Assembly (NCBI GenBank): GCA_037043455.1
Contig: JAWPHD010011431.1
Span: 20,061-84,060 of the forward strand
Direction of reading: 5' to 3'
Source of the DNA: Cyrtodaria siliqua
Taxonomy: Eukaryota; Mollusca; Bivalvia; Adapedonta; Hiatellidae
Length of the DNA: 64,000 bases
The notes beneath the pieces are model-generated. The model was given only the letters and a program-made list of their open reading frames with translations. It searched no databases and was not told the origin of the DNA. Each line of letters begins with the position of its first letter. Position 1 is the stretch's first letter. Shown in pieces: positions 33,650 through 45,482 of this stretch. A program made the position numbers and the translations under genes.

Positions 33650-34965
33650 TAACAAGGAAAAACGTAGCATTTTTAACTAAATCAAGGGCCATAACTCTGC
33701 TGTTACCGGTCCGATCTGGCTGGTTTTCGAACTTGTCCGAGCTTTCATTGATATTGATAATCTGGTAAAGGTTGGTAAATATCGGATGAAACATGAAGGC
33801 CCTATCGTTTTAACGAGGCAACATATATCATTTTTAACTAATTCAGGGGCCATAAGTCCGCTGTTGGTGGTTAGATCTGGTTTATTTTTGTATTTTTCCG
33901 AACTTTTATTGACATTAACAATCTGGTAAAGTTTGGTAAAGATCGGAACAAAAATGAAGGCCCTATCGTCTTAGCGAGGCAAAATATAGCCTTATTAGCT
34001 AAATCAAGGGCCATAACTCCGCTTTTACTGTTTCGATCTGGCTGGTTTTCGATCTTTTCCGAGCTTTCATTGACATAAGCAATCTTGTAGAGATTGTTTA
34101 AGATCGGATGAAAAATGAAGGCCCTATCGTCTTAACGAAGCAAAATATAGCATTTTTAACTAAATCAAGGGCCACAACTCCGCTGTTACTGGTCCGATCT
34201 GGCTGGTTTATCAAACTTGTCCGAGCTTTCCTTGACATTAACAATCTGGTAAAGTTTGGTAAAGATCGCCCTATTGCCTTAACGAGACAAAAGTTAACGA
34301 CGGACGACGGACGGCCAGTAGAACTTAAAATCTGGTAAAGTTTGGTAAAGATCAGATAAAAAATGAAGGCCCTATCATACTAAAGAGGCAAAATATAGCA
34401 TTTTTAACCAAATCAAGGGCCTTAACTCTGGTGTTATTTATCCAATTTCGCTGGATTTCAAACCAGTCCGAGCTTTCATTGATATTAGTAATCTGGTTCA
34501 GTTTAATAAAGATCAGATGAAAAACAAATGCCCCATCGTCTTAAAGAGGCAAAATATAGCATTTTTAACTTAATAAAGGGCCATAACTCCGCTGTTACTG
34601 CTTCAGTCTGGCTGGCTTTCAAACTTGTCCGAGTTTTCATTGATATTAACAATCTGCTTAAGTTTGGTAAAGATCAGATGAAAAATGAACATGATGAAGG
34701 CCCTGTCGTCTTAACGTGGCAAAATATAGCATTTTAAACTAAATCAAGGGCCCTAACTCAGCTGTTACTGGTCCGATATAGCTGGTTTTCGAACTTTTTC
34801 GAGCTTTCATTAATATTAACAATCAATTAAAGTGTGGTAAAGATCGGATGAAAAATGAAGGCCCCATCGTCTTAACGAGGTAGAAGTTAACCGACGGCGG
34901 ACCGACGCCGGACGACTGACAACTCGCCATCCCATAAGCTCTGTTGGCCCTTAGCCAGTAGAGCT
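33650..34965. repeat. ~162-bp satellite array, copy A, with terminal hairpin
   Basis: About eight units with AAGGCCCTATCGTCTTAACG, GGCAAAATATAGCATTTTTA, AAATCAAGGGCCATAACTCC and TCCGAGCTTTCATTGATATT. (GACGGAC)-type runs lie at 34290-34315 and 34890-34915. The end (34938-34965) folds: AGCTCTGTTGGC against GCCAGTAGAGCT, loop CCTTA. The colinear array is at 60180-61590. Confidence 0.9.
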
Positions 34966-35260
34966 AATAACTGATGTCCCAATGAAGTATTACTACTCAA
35001 AACTATTTAAGGACTATTAGTCAGCCATCTTTGAAAAGAAAATCCGAAATGGATGGGTTATGGTTAATTGAAATTTTCATCCTAATGCATATTATAGGCA
35101 TGAACAATGTCAATGATATAATATATGACAGTAATTCAACACTACTGATGTGAACATGATATCAGAAACAATATCATTTGCCAGAAATAGTGCCCTTTAT
35201 ATTCCAAAAGTTTAGTACAATTTTACTCGAAGATTGTTTGTTTTTTATGTTAAATAAATG
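34966..35260. other. Non-coding stretch
   Basis: No feature recognised; left flank of the mariner element. Confidence 0.4.
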
Positions 35261-36533
35261 TACGAGGGTGTTCCGTAAATAATGCGATTGGTATTGATAC
35301 TAGAATACTAGAATCATTTTTGATCAATTGTTTTTGCGATTTCCTTCAAAGTACTCCCCCTAAGCCGAAACACACATTTTGAGCCGCGCAATCCACTTTT
35401 GAAAACATTTTTTCGTATTCATGAACAGGTATACCCTTAAAACACTGGTAAACAGCAGATCCCAGGGCATTCTTCGAGTTATATCTCTTCCCAGATAAGT
35501 GATGTTTTAGTCTTGGGAAGAAAAAATAGTCGAAGGGGGCCAGGTCTGGCGAGTAAGGGGGTGCGGGAGAACGGTGATCTTCTCTGACTCCAAAAAGTCC
35601 GTTACAATACGGGCTTTGTGGGCGGGCGCGTTGTCCTGAAGAAGACGAACATACTTCAGACCTGTTATAGGGCGACGCTGTTTGTAGTACTTCTTCAATT
35701 GTTTCAATACGACGTTTTTATAAAACCGTCCTGTGACAGTTCTGCCTTTTGGCACCGCCTTCTGCATGACGGTACCGTTGGTAGTGAATCAAAATGCATA
35801 CAGAACCTTCTTAACAGTTCGCGTTCGTTTGGCAATAATTGGTCGTTTCATATTTTTCGTGGCCCAGATTCGGTTAGATACTTTTCGTTTTGGCTCATAA
35901 TAATGGACCCACGTTTCATCACCCGTAAATAAATTCTCAAACGATTTTTTGCTGTATTTCGGATACATTTTCAGAAGTTTTTTCGCTGTTGTAACCCTTA
36001 ACTTCTTTTGGTCCTCTGTCAGCAAACGCGGTATCCATCTTGCATGTATTTTCTTAACTTTCAGATGCTTTTTCAACTTAGATGAACTCTTGCTAACGAC
36101 AAGTTTGTTATCCGAGATAATTGTCTTACTGTGTATCGAGCATCAGTTTTCAGGATTTCACGGATTTTTCAACGTTTTTCTTGGTCGTTGACGTTAGAGG
36201 ACGACCAGGGCGAGCAGTATCTTTCAAGCGCTGTTGCCCGGATTTAAATTTGGCCACCCACCTACAAACAGTACTATACGACATTTGACCACCCCCGTAA
36301 ATGTCACACACCTCTTGGTGAATGTCTTTCGGCTTCAACCCAAGTTATGACCTACCTCTAATATAGGCCCTAATTTCAAGCACATTTTCCGTGTCCGTGA
36401 ATGTATGAATGAGATTTTTACCTTTGACACGCGTCAGTGATCACTCTAGCGATACGAAGTGGTTTCATGTAAATATTGCATGAGTACCGCGAAATAATAC
36501 AGAAGTCGCATTATTTACGGAGCACCCCTCGTA
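35261..36533 (-). mobile_element. Complete mariner element (family 2), 1273 bp
   Basis: The ends are inverted repeats: TACGAGGGTGTTCCGTAAAT at the left, TACGAGGGGTGCTCCGTAAA read inward from the right. Outer TA dinucleotides lie at 35261-35262 and 36532-36533, as expected for a TA target duplication. Length is that of a canonical mariner. It encodes the broken transposase described separately. Mobility in trans is possible because both ends are intact. Confidence 0.95.
35345..36338 (-). pseudogene. Mariner transposase with frameshifts (family 2)
   Basis: Three collinear pieces in different frames. N-terminal HTH: KDIHQEVCDIYGGGQMSYST and CRWVAKF, then RPGRPLTST (36150-36338). Middle: TGDETWVHYYEPKRK with the first catalytic Asp (35789-36076). 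C-terminal: LLQDNAPAHKARIVTDFLE with the second Asp (35507-35767). A one-base loss after LPHP (near 35566) shifts the frame before the third Asp; counted across the shift, spacing is 34 residues (DD34D). Past the shift, YFFFPRLKHHLSGKRY is recognisable, then a TAG lies shortly before the end. The protein cannot be functional as it stands. Confidence 0.92.
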
Positions 36534-36753
36534 TCCGTAAAAAAGCCCTGCAATCAAATCCTGATTGATATGACTAGCTAGGTCCATGTCGTATTGTATA
36601 TTCAAAAACAACATATTTATAGGGAAGTATATGATAAATGTGTATATTATGTACAAATGGTACCGATATGAACTCAATTTGAATTAATATTGATGATTAA
36701 AGAGCAAAAATATGTATATGTCATGTTGTCTTGCTTTCGAGTGCAAACATTAA

Positions 36754-36930
36754 ACAAGAGGCCCAAGAGGGCCTGTATCGTTCTACTGGCTATATGGAGT
36801 CTGTGGTTGAGAACAAACAAAAATTCTAAACTTGGTAGAGATCCTAAAGCTGATAATAAATAAAAGAATATTAAACCTTTAGCTCTTGTAGTTTCAGAGA
36901 AGAAGATTTTTGAACTTTTTCCCTATAACT
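36754..36930 (+). repeat. 5' end of the hairpin-ended repeat plus one ~167-bp unit
   Basis: AACAAGAGGCCCAAGAGGGC contains the fold GGCCC-AAGA-GGGCC. One unit follows (ACTTGGTAGAGATCC, AATATTAAACCTTTAGCTCT, TGTAGTTTCAGAGAAGAAGA). It starts like 29998 and 56628. Confidence 0.7.
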
Positions 36931-37420
36931 CTATGGGGGTATACTGGAATCAGTCGTATGTCCATCGTCTGTTTATCTATAGACACAACCTTGTCCGCTC
37001 GATAACTCTTCTGCTATATAAAAGGATTTTACCCAATTTTGAAATTTAGTGATTTAAATTTATGTTTTGTTTCTTTTCAGTACTGTTTATAGTTTGTTTT
37101 TCCTTCAGGCTGGGATGAACATTGAAATGTCATACAGGACCCTGCCTCAGGCTGATACTGTTAAAGTTGTCCCATTGATATAAAACAATATCGCTGTTTT
37201 TTTTCCATTAAAACCTTGCATTGTTGTCGCCGCAGTTGCACTTGTTAATAGTAATAGTAACAATCACGGTCAGCTGGTGTACATTTAAAATAAAGTGTGC
37301 TGAGTAAGTCTGAGCACTAACAGTTTGTTTCGAAAATTATCACGTGTTTGTTATGATGAGTCAAAAACCTTAAAATGAAACTTAGGGTTTTATGTCCAAC
37401 TTAATTATTATTTTCAATAC
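36931..37420. other. Non-coding stretch
   Basis: No gene or repeat recognised. Confidence 0.4.
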
Positions 37421-37424
37421 TTGA

Positions 37425-37900
37425 ATGGAATGTCATGGGATAAAAAGGGTCTGAAACTCATCCACATTCCGAATAGTATTAATGAAAATAGTTATCAATT
37501 ATTTTTAAGGCTCGTAAAAGTTGAAATAATATACGCAACTAGGTTTGGTACTGATCATCCATGCCAACTTTCGTTGAAATCCGGCCAGAACTTCAGGAGA
37601 ACTAAACTGTACAAAATTAGTGTATTAAAACCTTGAAGGGGTCGTAACTCTGCCAAAATTCAGTCAACTGGAACACGGCAACGAAATGCGCAACGAGGCT
37701 TGGAACTTTTCATCCCTGTAAAAATTCGTTGAAATCCAGCCAGGGGATCAGGATAATTGGTTAGGACAAACTTTGAGTATTAAAACCTTTAAAGGGCCAT
37801 AATTCTGCCAAAATCATTCAACCGGAACACTGTGACGATATGTGCAACTAGGCTTGGTACTGATCATCCCTGCTGCACAGTTTCTCTGAAATCCGGCCAA
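37425..37900. repeat. ~165-bp tandem repeat of a different family, about 2.5 units
   Basis: Units share AAAACCTT.AAGGG.C(G/A)TAA(C/T)TCTGCCAAAAT, GGAACAC.G.GACGA and ACTGATCATCC...TCGTTGAAATCC.GCC. It joins directly to the ~162-bp array at 37900. Confidence 0.75.
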
Positions 37901-38657
37901 ATGAAGGCCCTTTCGTTTTAAGGAGGCAAATTACAGCATCTGTTAACTAAATCAAGGGCCATAACTCCGGTGTTATTAATCCGATTTGATTGAATTTCGA
38001 ACTTGTCCAAGCTTTCTTTAACTGATAATAACAATCTGTTAGAGTTTAATAAAAATCGGCTGACAAATGAAGGCCCTATCATGTTAACAAGGCCAAAATA
38101 TAGCATATTTCAGAAAATCAAGGGCCATGACTCCGGTTTAAATGGTCTAAGCTGGTTTTCGAATTTGTCCGGGCTTTCGTTGATATCAACAATCTCGTAA
38201 AGTTCGGATGAAAAATGAAGGCACTATCGTCTAAACGAGGCAAAATATAGCATTTTTAACCAAATCAAGGGCCATAACTGCAGTGTAAATAATCCAATCC
38301 CGCTGTTTTTCATAATTGTCTGAGCTCTTATTGATAGTAACAATCAATCTGGTAAAGTTTGGTAAAGAGAGGATGACAAATGAATGCCCTATCGTCTTAA
38401 CGAGGCAAACTATAGCACTTTTTAACTAAATCAAGGGTCATAACTCCGCTGTTACTTGTCCGATCAGGCTGTTTTCGAACTCGTCCAAGCCTTCATTGAT
38501 ATTGGTGGAGTTTGGTTAGATCGAATGGAAAATAAAGGCCCTATCGTCTTAACGAGGCAAAATATAGCATGTTTAACTAAATCAAGGGCCATAACTTCGC
38601 TGTTACTTATCCGGTCTGACTGGTTTTCGAACTTGTACGAGCTTTTATTGATATTAA
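37900..38657. repeat. ~162-bp satellite array
   Basis: About five units of the same family as 33650-34965. It is interrupted at 38658 by the Gypsy 5' LTR within a unit (…TTTATTGATATTAA), so the retrotransposon inserted into the array. Confidence 0.88.
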
Positions 38658-39347
38658 TGTCATAGGTCTGAATAAATATATGCAAATTGTAATTGTTTTA
38701 TATTTATTACCACACCACAAGCAAGTGCGACTTTAACGTGTACATGCCTAGCATCTCTTAAATGTAGCTACCTGTATGACCAGGTCGCAATAAATGTTTA
38801 TACAAGTTGTTGTTGTTTATTACAAGCCATTGTAACATTAACGTTTACTTGAACAACATGACAATATCCCTTTAAATTAGCTGCCTTTTACGAACACATA
38901 TGCATGTCTTGTTTGGACCGGTCAGGTGACTTGAACACCGCACGTATGCACACGATTGCACTTGCCGTTATACAATAGTATTGAAAGGTCATGTATGATA
39001 TGTGTGGAATAAATATTTTATATATTTATTATATGCTAATTATCTTCTGTATGGTTTGGTAATGTTTCATTTTAAGTGAATTCTCATAAATTGCTAATTG
39101 TTATGCATTAGATTAATTGGTTTGTTATGATTTTTAGAGGTAAGGTTATGAACTGAAAGATAGGCGTGTATTGACAATGTCTTACTTTACATATATGTCA
39201 TAATGTGTAAATGAAATGTTAATATATGTTTTGCTACATCTTTAGCTTCAGGATTTGACATCCCGGGCACTTGCCGTGATACAATATTATTGAAAGGTCA
39301 TGTATGATATGTGTGGAATAAATATTTTATATATTTATTATATTACA
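38658..39347 (+). repeat. 5' LTR of the Gypsy element
   Basis: Starts TGTCATAGGTCTG and ends TATTACA (TG...CA borders). Its first ~370 bp match 47276-47700. An ~80-bp segment (CACTTGCCGT.ATACAATA...GGAATAAATATTTTATATAT) occurs twice, near 38958 and 39268, so either the LTR contains an internal repeat or this copy is expanded. A typical primer-binding site is not evident after 39347. Confidence 0.75.
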
Positions 39348-40209
39348 GAGTATCCTTTACTTCCAAGAGGACCAATATTATATCGAACCAGGATGTTGAA
39401 GTCGCCTTAGAGCACACAAAAAGCACACGGTGACAATAAGTGGTCAATGTGGGGATTGGACGATAAAATTGCAATTATGGATATACATATTTCGTGTGTT
39501 TACGATATGTGTAATCGGTTGAATTTGCACATTCAGGATGTGTAATATAGATATATGTTGATCTTTGAGATGACGTCATTTGTTTACAATGGTAGCGAGA
39601 ATAGCTATATGGAGGTGAAGACTGTCAGATGATGGGCACATCGCGAATACAATGGTTAATGGACCACAAGGAGGATTTACGTTTATTCTACAGGGATCCG
39701 CGTCGTGATTGTCGATTGCCCCGCCGCGGCTGAGGGGCAGAAGAGGAACTTAGACTGATGGACAGTTAACTTGATTTTGGATCACTTCCGTGATCTAAAG
39801 TGTGGACAATTAACATTGTGTACAGCATTTGTATAAACTTGCGTGTGTGTATTTTGTGAATATTGTTCATTGGATTATAATAGGATTTAGGATTATCTGT
39901 TTATTGTTGACATATATACATGTATTGCTCATATATAAATGTTTTCATTATACCACAGTATTGACAGATTCATATCGTGCACGGGCTCATTGGGCATAAT
40001 TATGTTAATATAAGAGCTGTCAGCTCTGTTGTATATCGAGGAAGGTGTAGCGAATTATTATTAGCCGCCCGGTATTCCAGTATTTACGGCAATATTCAAT
40101 TCACGAGCACTAATATTGCATGTTAAAGATCTAACAGATTAATTGTATTGAAAAAAAAAATCGCTTGTTCTGGTAACCCATAAATGCACGTGACAGTATG
40201 GTATAGGCA

Positions 40210-40310
40210 AGCTGGACAGATAGCTCAGGTAGTAAAGCCTTCTATCAATAATTCAGTAGTGTTATAGAATTATTGGATTTCACCGCGCGGGTTCGAATAC
40301 AGCGGTGGGC
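40210..40310 (+). ncRNA. tRNA-like sequence in the leader (box A and box B)
   Basis: GATAGCTCAGGTAGTA resembles a pol III box A / D-arm. CGGGTTCGAATAC resembles box B, with a T-arm-like CCGC...GCGG stem. The central part is too long for a plain tRNA and the acceptor stem is poor, so it is a tRNA-like relic or a fossil SINE head, not a functional tRNA. Confidence 0.5.
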
Positions 40311-40717
40311 TATATTTGTATTATTATCGTTTTGTGCATATATATATATTAGCAAATTTATATTCACACAACGATTATATATTTCATTTGAAACATATAT
40401 AGAGAATGAATAGCAATTCAGCTGTATGTATGTTAATATAAACAGTATTCTGTAGAGAGTTAAATGATAGTACTTCCGTGATCGTGTTATCTCACACGTT
40501 CGTTTTCTTTTTGACAGAGATTTTGTTTCCCAGAAAGAGAATAGTTAAGTGCGAATATTTTAATATTCGTACACATTATTTTCTTTAAAATCGGCATTTT
40601 TCGGGATTTTCACATACGCTTATTTTAGTGAACAAATACCCGTGAAGCAATGCCGCTACGAAGTAATCGATACGCGTTCATGTGTATATCGTAATACCAC
40701 GCAGTGTATGCTATATC

Positions 40718-40812
40718 GGCTCCGTGGCGTAATCGGTTAAGTCGTCGTTCGATTAATATAGTTTGGGTTTGACTTGAAACCACCGCACTGGTTCGAATTC
40801 TACAAGGAGTGT
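40718..40812 (+). ncRNA. Second tRNA-like sequence in the leader
   Basis: GGCTCCGTGGCGTAATCGG fits a tRNA 5' half (box A TGGCGTAATCGG). CTGGTTCGAATTC fits box B, and the terminal CAAGGAGTG can partly pair with GGCTCC. The anticodon region is expanded and no clear anticodon loop can be assigned. Confidence 0.5.
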
Positions 40813-40939
40813 GATATTTTGTAAATTCATATTTTTTGTGTTTGCGATTATTTTCACATATTGAAAGCTGATTGTCTTCTTTAAAAGGATCGTTATAAAC
40901 GATCTCGGGAAGAATTGAACCAGAATTAAAGCGTCAACA

Positions 40940-42620
40940 GATGGAAGCCCTACGGGAACAGAGAAAACAACTAATTGATGAAAGGAACATAGGCGTGGAA
41001 CGGCATGTTCTCGGTAATGCTGTTGGTGAAAATGTGAGCCTAGCAAATGCTTATCGTAGGCGAGAGCATAACAAGATGTTGAGGGATCAAAGGCAACAGC
41101 GTTGAGGAGGGAAAAGGAGGGAACAAAGAAGTCAGGTCACTGACCACTTAGCCGGTGACACACATGTGATAGAACATTACGGTTTAGAGGAGGGAAGAGA
41201 TGCAGATAAACAGGATAGTATCAATGAAAATTCAACACTTGTATCTAGTGAAGGCCAGTGGGTTGCATCAATTTATCATACACTCGATTACACGAATCAT
41301 GTTTATCCGAGATTTGAATTGTCTGATCATGAAAGCGACACTGAAGGTAGTTTGAAGATTGAATATCAGGACGTAAGACATCTGATAAATGGCAGGACAG
41401 CCGAGATTAAGCCATAAACAGTTGCAGGCTATGGAATTAGGATTAAGTAGACGTGAATAACCAACTAGGAGGAGAGAGCTGGAGATAAAACAAAAACAAC
41501 AGTTGATGGAAAGGAATAAAATGAAAGAAATGCAAGAGGACATGTACAACGAAAGTAAAAAAGTGTTGGACAAACTAGAAAGAGAATTGATAGAAAAACA
41601 GACAGAAGTTCGCCAAAAGGAATCTGATCTAATTAAAAGAGAGCAAGAAATTAAACGTATGGAGAGACAATGGAAAGTGTTTACCTCCACACCAAAGGAA
41701 GTTAAAGAACAGTTCCCACCAGAGATAAAAGAAGAACTAGCTAGAGATAAAGATAGTTGTACTCAAATACAAAAGGGGTTACCTTTACAACAAGGGTGGA
41801 CACCGGGAAAACGTTTTGTTAGTTTTTCACCAGAAACGACAGAAGGATGTGATATAAAGCCAGGCATAGGTACACAAATGAATTCAAAGACACATTCACC
41901 ATTGCATTGGAAAATGAATGGAGATACGATTTGAGAGGTGATTTTGCGACGGCAGAATCATCAATGGGAATGGATCCAAAGAAGAAAGAACAGACACATC
42001 CGCTACCAACATCTAGGGAAATGCCAGTGGTGATAGACAAGGCCATAAATGGTATGGATATGGACAAGAGAGCCAATATACAGTTTATGAAGCCAACGTT
42101 GAACACGTTCTCTGTAACGGAACCACGGCCTCGCAACGAGCGCACATTCGAAGAATGGAAAATGGAAATAGAAATCATATTGGCGTTGGATATATATCCT
42201 GATTATATGATCAGTCAAACCCTTTGAAAGTCTCTTAAAGTCCAGGCCAAGAAAGTTCTCTTACCAATGGGAGCCTTAGCCATTCCAAGCGATATCCTTA
42301 AGAAGATGGAAAGCGTATTTGGTAATGTTGCCTCAGAAGAGTCTGTGTTACAGGAGTTTTATAATTCCCAGCAACTACCAGAAGAATCCGTCAGTCAGTG
42401 GGGTCTGCGGCTTGAAGAGGTAATACATAAAGCAATCGGCAAAGGTCCTGTGACAGAAAAACAAAAAACAGTATGTTAAAGAACAAGTTCTGGAGATCCT
42501 TATTCGACACAGATTTGAAAAAATGCAACTAGAGTGCATTTTGAAACAGAGGAAAGTTTTGAAATGCTGAGACGGAAGGTTAGAGCCAAAGAGTACGAGA
42601 TCAAGTCCACTGCAAAGGAT
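40940..42620 (+). pseudogene. Gypsy Gag region, PNMA-like, broken into several frames
   Basis: Pieces are 40940-41100 (RQQRR-rich), 41166-41417, 41503-41934 (strong coiled coil, MKEMQEDMYNESKKVLDKLE...), 41907-42227 and 42267-42479. The last two carry RTFEEWKMEIEIILALDIYP and LPEESVSQWGLRLEEVIHKA, the helical capsid-type segment of Ty3/Gypsy and PNMA-like Gags. The continuation is at 42534-42640 (RVHFETEESFEMLRRKVRAK). Stops near 41418, 42228 and 42479 and frame changes make it non-functional. No CCHC knuckle is seen. Confidence 0.75.
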
Positions 42621-42639
42621 AGTTTTCCCATTGAAGGGC

Positions 42640-43530
42640 AAATTAGGGACATTGATGGAAAAGGCCCATATATAAAGACTCCGTTAATAAACAGAATGGT
42701 AGGAGAAGCCAACAAAGCTAAAGTGGATATCAATGGAATTAGCACAACATGTCTTATAGACAGTGACTCAATGGTGACACAATGTCGCAGGAATGGTATG
42801 AAATCATGGATCCACAACCAAAGCTACACGGACTGGAAGAGTTCAACCTAGAAGTGTATGGAGCAGATGGAGGACTGCTACCATATCTTGGTTACATCGA
42901 AGCCAGTATTTCCATTCCCAGATCAGATCTCCGAGTGCAAGATAAGGTTGAAGTGTTTGTGCCAATACTTATAGTACCTTCTACTTAGTATAACATTAAA
43001 GTACCGATTCTTATCGGTACAAATGTTATTACATGTAGGAGTTGTACGCAAACCAGTGATCTCCCGGATGTACGGAATGCGGCATTATTGGCTATCACTG
43101 CACGTACATCAGTGGGGGTGGTACGAACCAAATACAGAGTGATCGAGTTGAAACCATGGGAAACCATTACTGTGACAGGTTTTGTCAGGAAAGAAAGAGA
43201 TGTTAACACGGCCATCACGGAACAGGCAGAGAAAGCATCATCGCGAATGGGAGTATGCCCAAGAGTCGTTGAACTAAACAAACCTGGAACATCTTCCAGA
43301 GTGCCGTACGGATCTTCAATATATCAGCCAATACACCTATAGTTCCGCCCAGATCTGTTCTACGAGCAACCGATTCTGTTCCAAAACCAAAGATCGAAGG
43401 ACGGATATCCACTCAAACTGCAAAATCGACACCGCCAGCTTCCAGCGGTACAACTCAATCAGTAAACGATTCTCGGAGGTTAAAGATGACTGATGTCGGA
43501 GTGGATATTTCTGATTTCTCTTTTTCATAG
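42640..43530 (+). pseudogene. Gypsy protease region, altered active site
   Basis: VDINGISTTCLIDSDSMVT (about 42725-42782) is the retroviral-type aspartic protease active-site strand. The usual D-S/T-G reads D-S-D. Later protease and linker segments lie in other frames: LGYIEASISIPRSDL, VPILIGTNVITC and, from 43088, an ordered segment with RTKYRVIELKPWETITVTGF. A TAG at 43528-43530 ends that frame. Confidence 0.72.
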
Positions 43531-43554
43531 TGTCAACGAGTAAAGGTCGTCCGT

Positions 43555-43798
43555 ATCTTTGAGAAGTGGCAACATGTGTTCTCCAAAGGGATCACGGACC
43601 TTGGATGTACAGATCTGGTGAAGCATGATATACATATCAATGACAACACTCCATTCAAGGAACCATTTAGAAGAGAATCTTTGAGAAGTGGCAACTTGTG
43701 TTCTCCATAGGGATCACGGACCTTGGATGTACAGATCTGGTGAAGCATGATATACATATCAATGACAACCCTCCATTCAAGGAACCATTTAGAAGCGT
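43555..43798 (+). repeat. ~122-bp tandem duplication inside pol
   Basis: The segment from CTTTGAGAAGTGGCAAC to ...GGAACCATTTAGAAG occurs at 43555-43676 and again at 43677-43798 with a few substitutions. The period is not a multiple of three, so it disrupts the reading frame just before RT. Confidence 0.92.
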
Positions 43799-44813
43799 AT
43801 TGCCTGCACTCATACAGGAAGTGAGGGAACACGTGGCTGAAATGTTGGAGGCAGGAGCCATAAAGCCATCGCTAAGTCCGTACTCATCGAACGTGGTCAT
43901 TGTCAGGAAAAAGGATGGAACTATTCGGTTTTGCATAGACTTCCGGAAACTCACCACGCGTACTATCAAAGACGCATATGCCATTCCAAGGATCGAGGAT
44001 TCGCTACACCTGTTAGCAGGAGCGAAGTACTTCTCCAAATTGGATCTTAAAGCTGGATACTGGCAAGTTGAGCTAAAGGAGGAGGAGAAAGCAAAAACTA
44101 CCTTCCTGGTTGGCAATATTGGTTTCTTTGAATGCAACCGCATGCCTTTTGGCCTCTGCAACGCTCCGGCAGCATTAAAACGATTAATGGAACAATGCAT
44201 GGGTGAAATGAATCTTCGGGATTGCTTGATATATCTGGATGATATTATTATCTTTTCAACAAAATTTGAAGACCATCTGGACCACTTGGAAGCTGTTTTG
44301 GAAAGACTCAGTGTGCACGAGTTAAAAGTCAAAGCTTCAAAGTGCGAGTTCTTTAAAACAGAGATGACGTACTTTGGACACGTAGTATCGGAAGAGGGCA
44401 TTAAGACCGACCCTGAAAAACTGATGCCATTGAAGAACTGGCCAATTCCGAAGAGTATTAAAGACGTCCGTAAATTTCTTGGATTTACTGGATATTACAG
44501 GCGATTTTTGAAAGGTTACGCCAATATCGTCAGACCTCTCAATGACCTTCTCGTTGGCCAGTCAACTATAGTAAAGCCTCAGAAGAAGACAACTTTTAAG
44601 CGGGGCGAACGTGAGCAAAAAGCATTCGATACGATCATCGAGAGGCTCACAAATCCACCAGTCTTGGCGTATGCTGATTACAAACTACCGTTTCGAGTGC
44701 ATACGAACGCATCAACGACTGGACTTGGTGCAATTTTGTATCAGCGACAAGGAGACGCCGACCGGGTAATTGCATACGCCAGCAGGAACGGAGAAGAATT
44801 ATCCCGCTCATAA
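43698..44813 (+). pseudogene. Gypsy reverse transcriptase and RNase H start
   Basis: A 371-codon open stretch with Ty3/Gypsy RT landmarks in order: SPYSSNVVIVRKKDG, FCIDFRKLT, FSKLDLKAGYWQVEL (catalytic Asp), RMPFGLCNAPAALKRLM, CLIYLDDIIIFS (catalytic YLDD), FLGFTGYYRRFLKGYA. RNase H begins FRVHTNASTTGLGAILYQ, with Asn where the first catalytic Asp is expected. The frame is lost near 44790, giving a stop at 44813. The RT core itself looks intact. The start at 43698 is only the first ATG after the duplication; in life RT is part of a polyprotein. Confidence 0.93.
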
Positions 44814-45475
44814 ACTGGAATTCCTTGCCCTGCAATGGGCTATAACAAATACATTTCACGATTATCTATAATGTGCTAGTTTTGAGGTGGTAACAGACAA
44901 TAACCCGTTGACGTATGTCTTGACAGCCGCTAAGCTAGACGCCACAGGCCAGAGGTGGATATCAGCTCTTGCAATTCATAACTTCACAATGCAATACAGA
45001 AGTGGCAAGAAAAACACCGATGCCGATGGTTTATCCAGAAAGCACGAGGATATCATCAGTGAACATCAAGTTGTATATCAAAACGTTCTGAAGGCCCTAT
45101 GTGCAACCTGTTTATCGTCCGCCGAAGAATTATCTCTTGCACAAAAGCTTAGGAGACAATGCCGCTTTCCAGATGCATACTGAGGAAGACCACATCTCAG
45201 AGGACCTTTTACACACATATGCCCTCAGCTCAACCGACTGGCACAAAGGCCAAATGGAAGATACATGCTTGTCCTCACTGATGAATTATTTTCAGTCTGG
45301 TGATCATCCGACATCTCAACGTATTTCCGAAGCAAGTTCAGATATGAAGAAGTACCTTCGTGAGTGGGATAAGTTGGTAATGAAGGATGGTGTCATTTAC
45401 CGGAAAACCATCATAAACGGTCAGCAGTGCGAACAATTAGTTTTGACTCGTGGGTCACTAAGGACGTGATCGCAC
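44814..45475 (+). pseudogene. Gypsy RNase H end and integrase N-terminal linker
   Basis: After the frameshift, KLEFLALQWAI-type sequence appears, then a TAA near 44869. 44887-45183 follows (TDNNPLTYVLTAAKLDATGQ, then YRSGKKNTDADGLSR), the RNase H end and connection typical of Gypsy pol. 45101-45469 overlaps in another frame and carries the pre-integrase linker (VMKDGVIYRKTIINGQQ). At least two breaks are present. Confidence 0.85.
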
Positions 45476-45482
45476 CTCCTAT

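Larger units (their letters stand above)
39348..40900 (+). other. Long Gypsy leader with two tRNA-like sequences
   Basis: About 1.5 kb between the LTR and Gag with no ORF. It has a hairpin GGATCAC-TTCC-GTGATCT near 39778 and two tRNA-like segments described separately. Such a long untranslated leader is unusual. Confidence 0.5.

Noticed and set aside
40718..40812. Functional tRNA gene
   Set aside because: Box A and box B are good, but the anticodon arm is expanded and the acceptor stem pairs poorly; kept only as tRNA-like.
43667..44401. 244-codon minus-strand ORF opposite the Gypsy RT
   Set aside because: Shadow of the RT reading frame; no motifs of its own.
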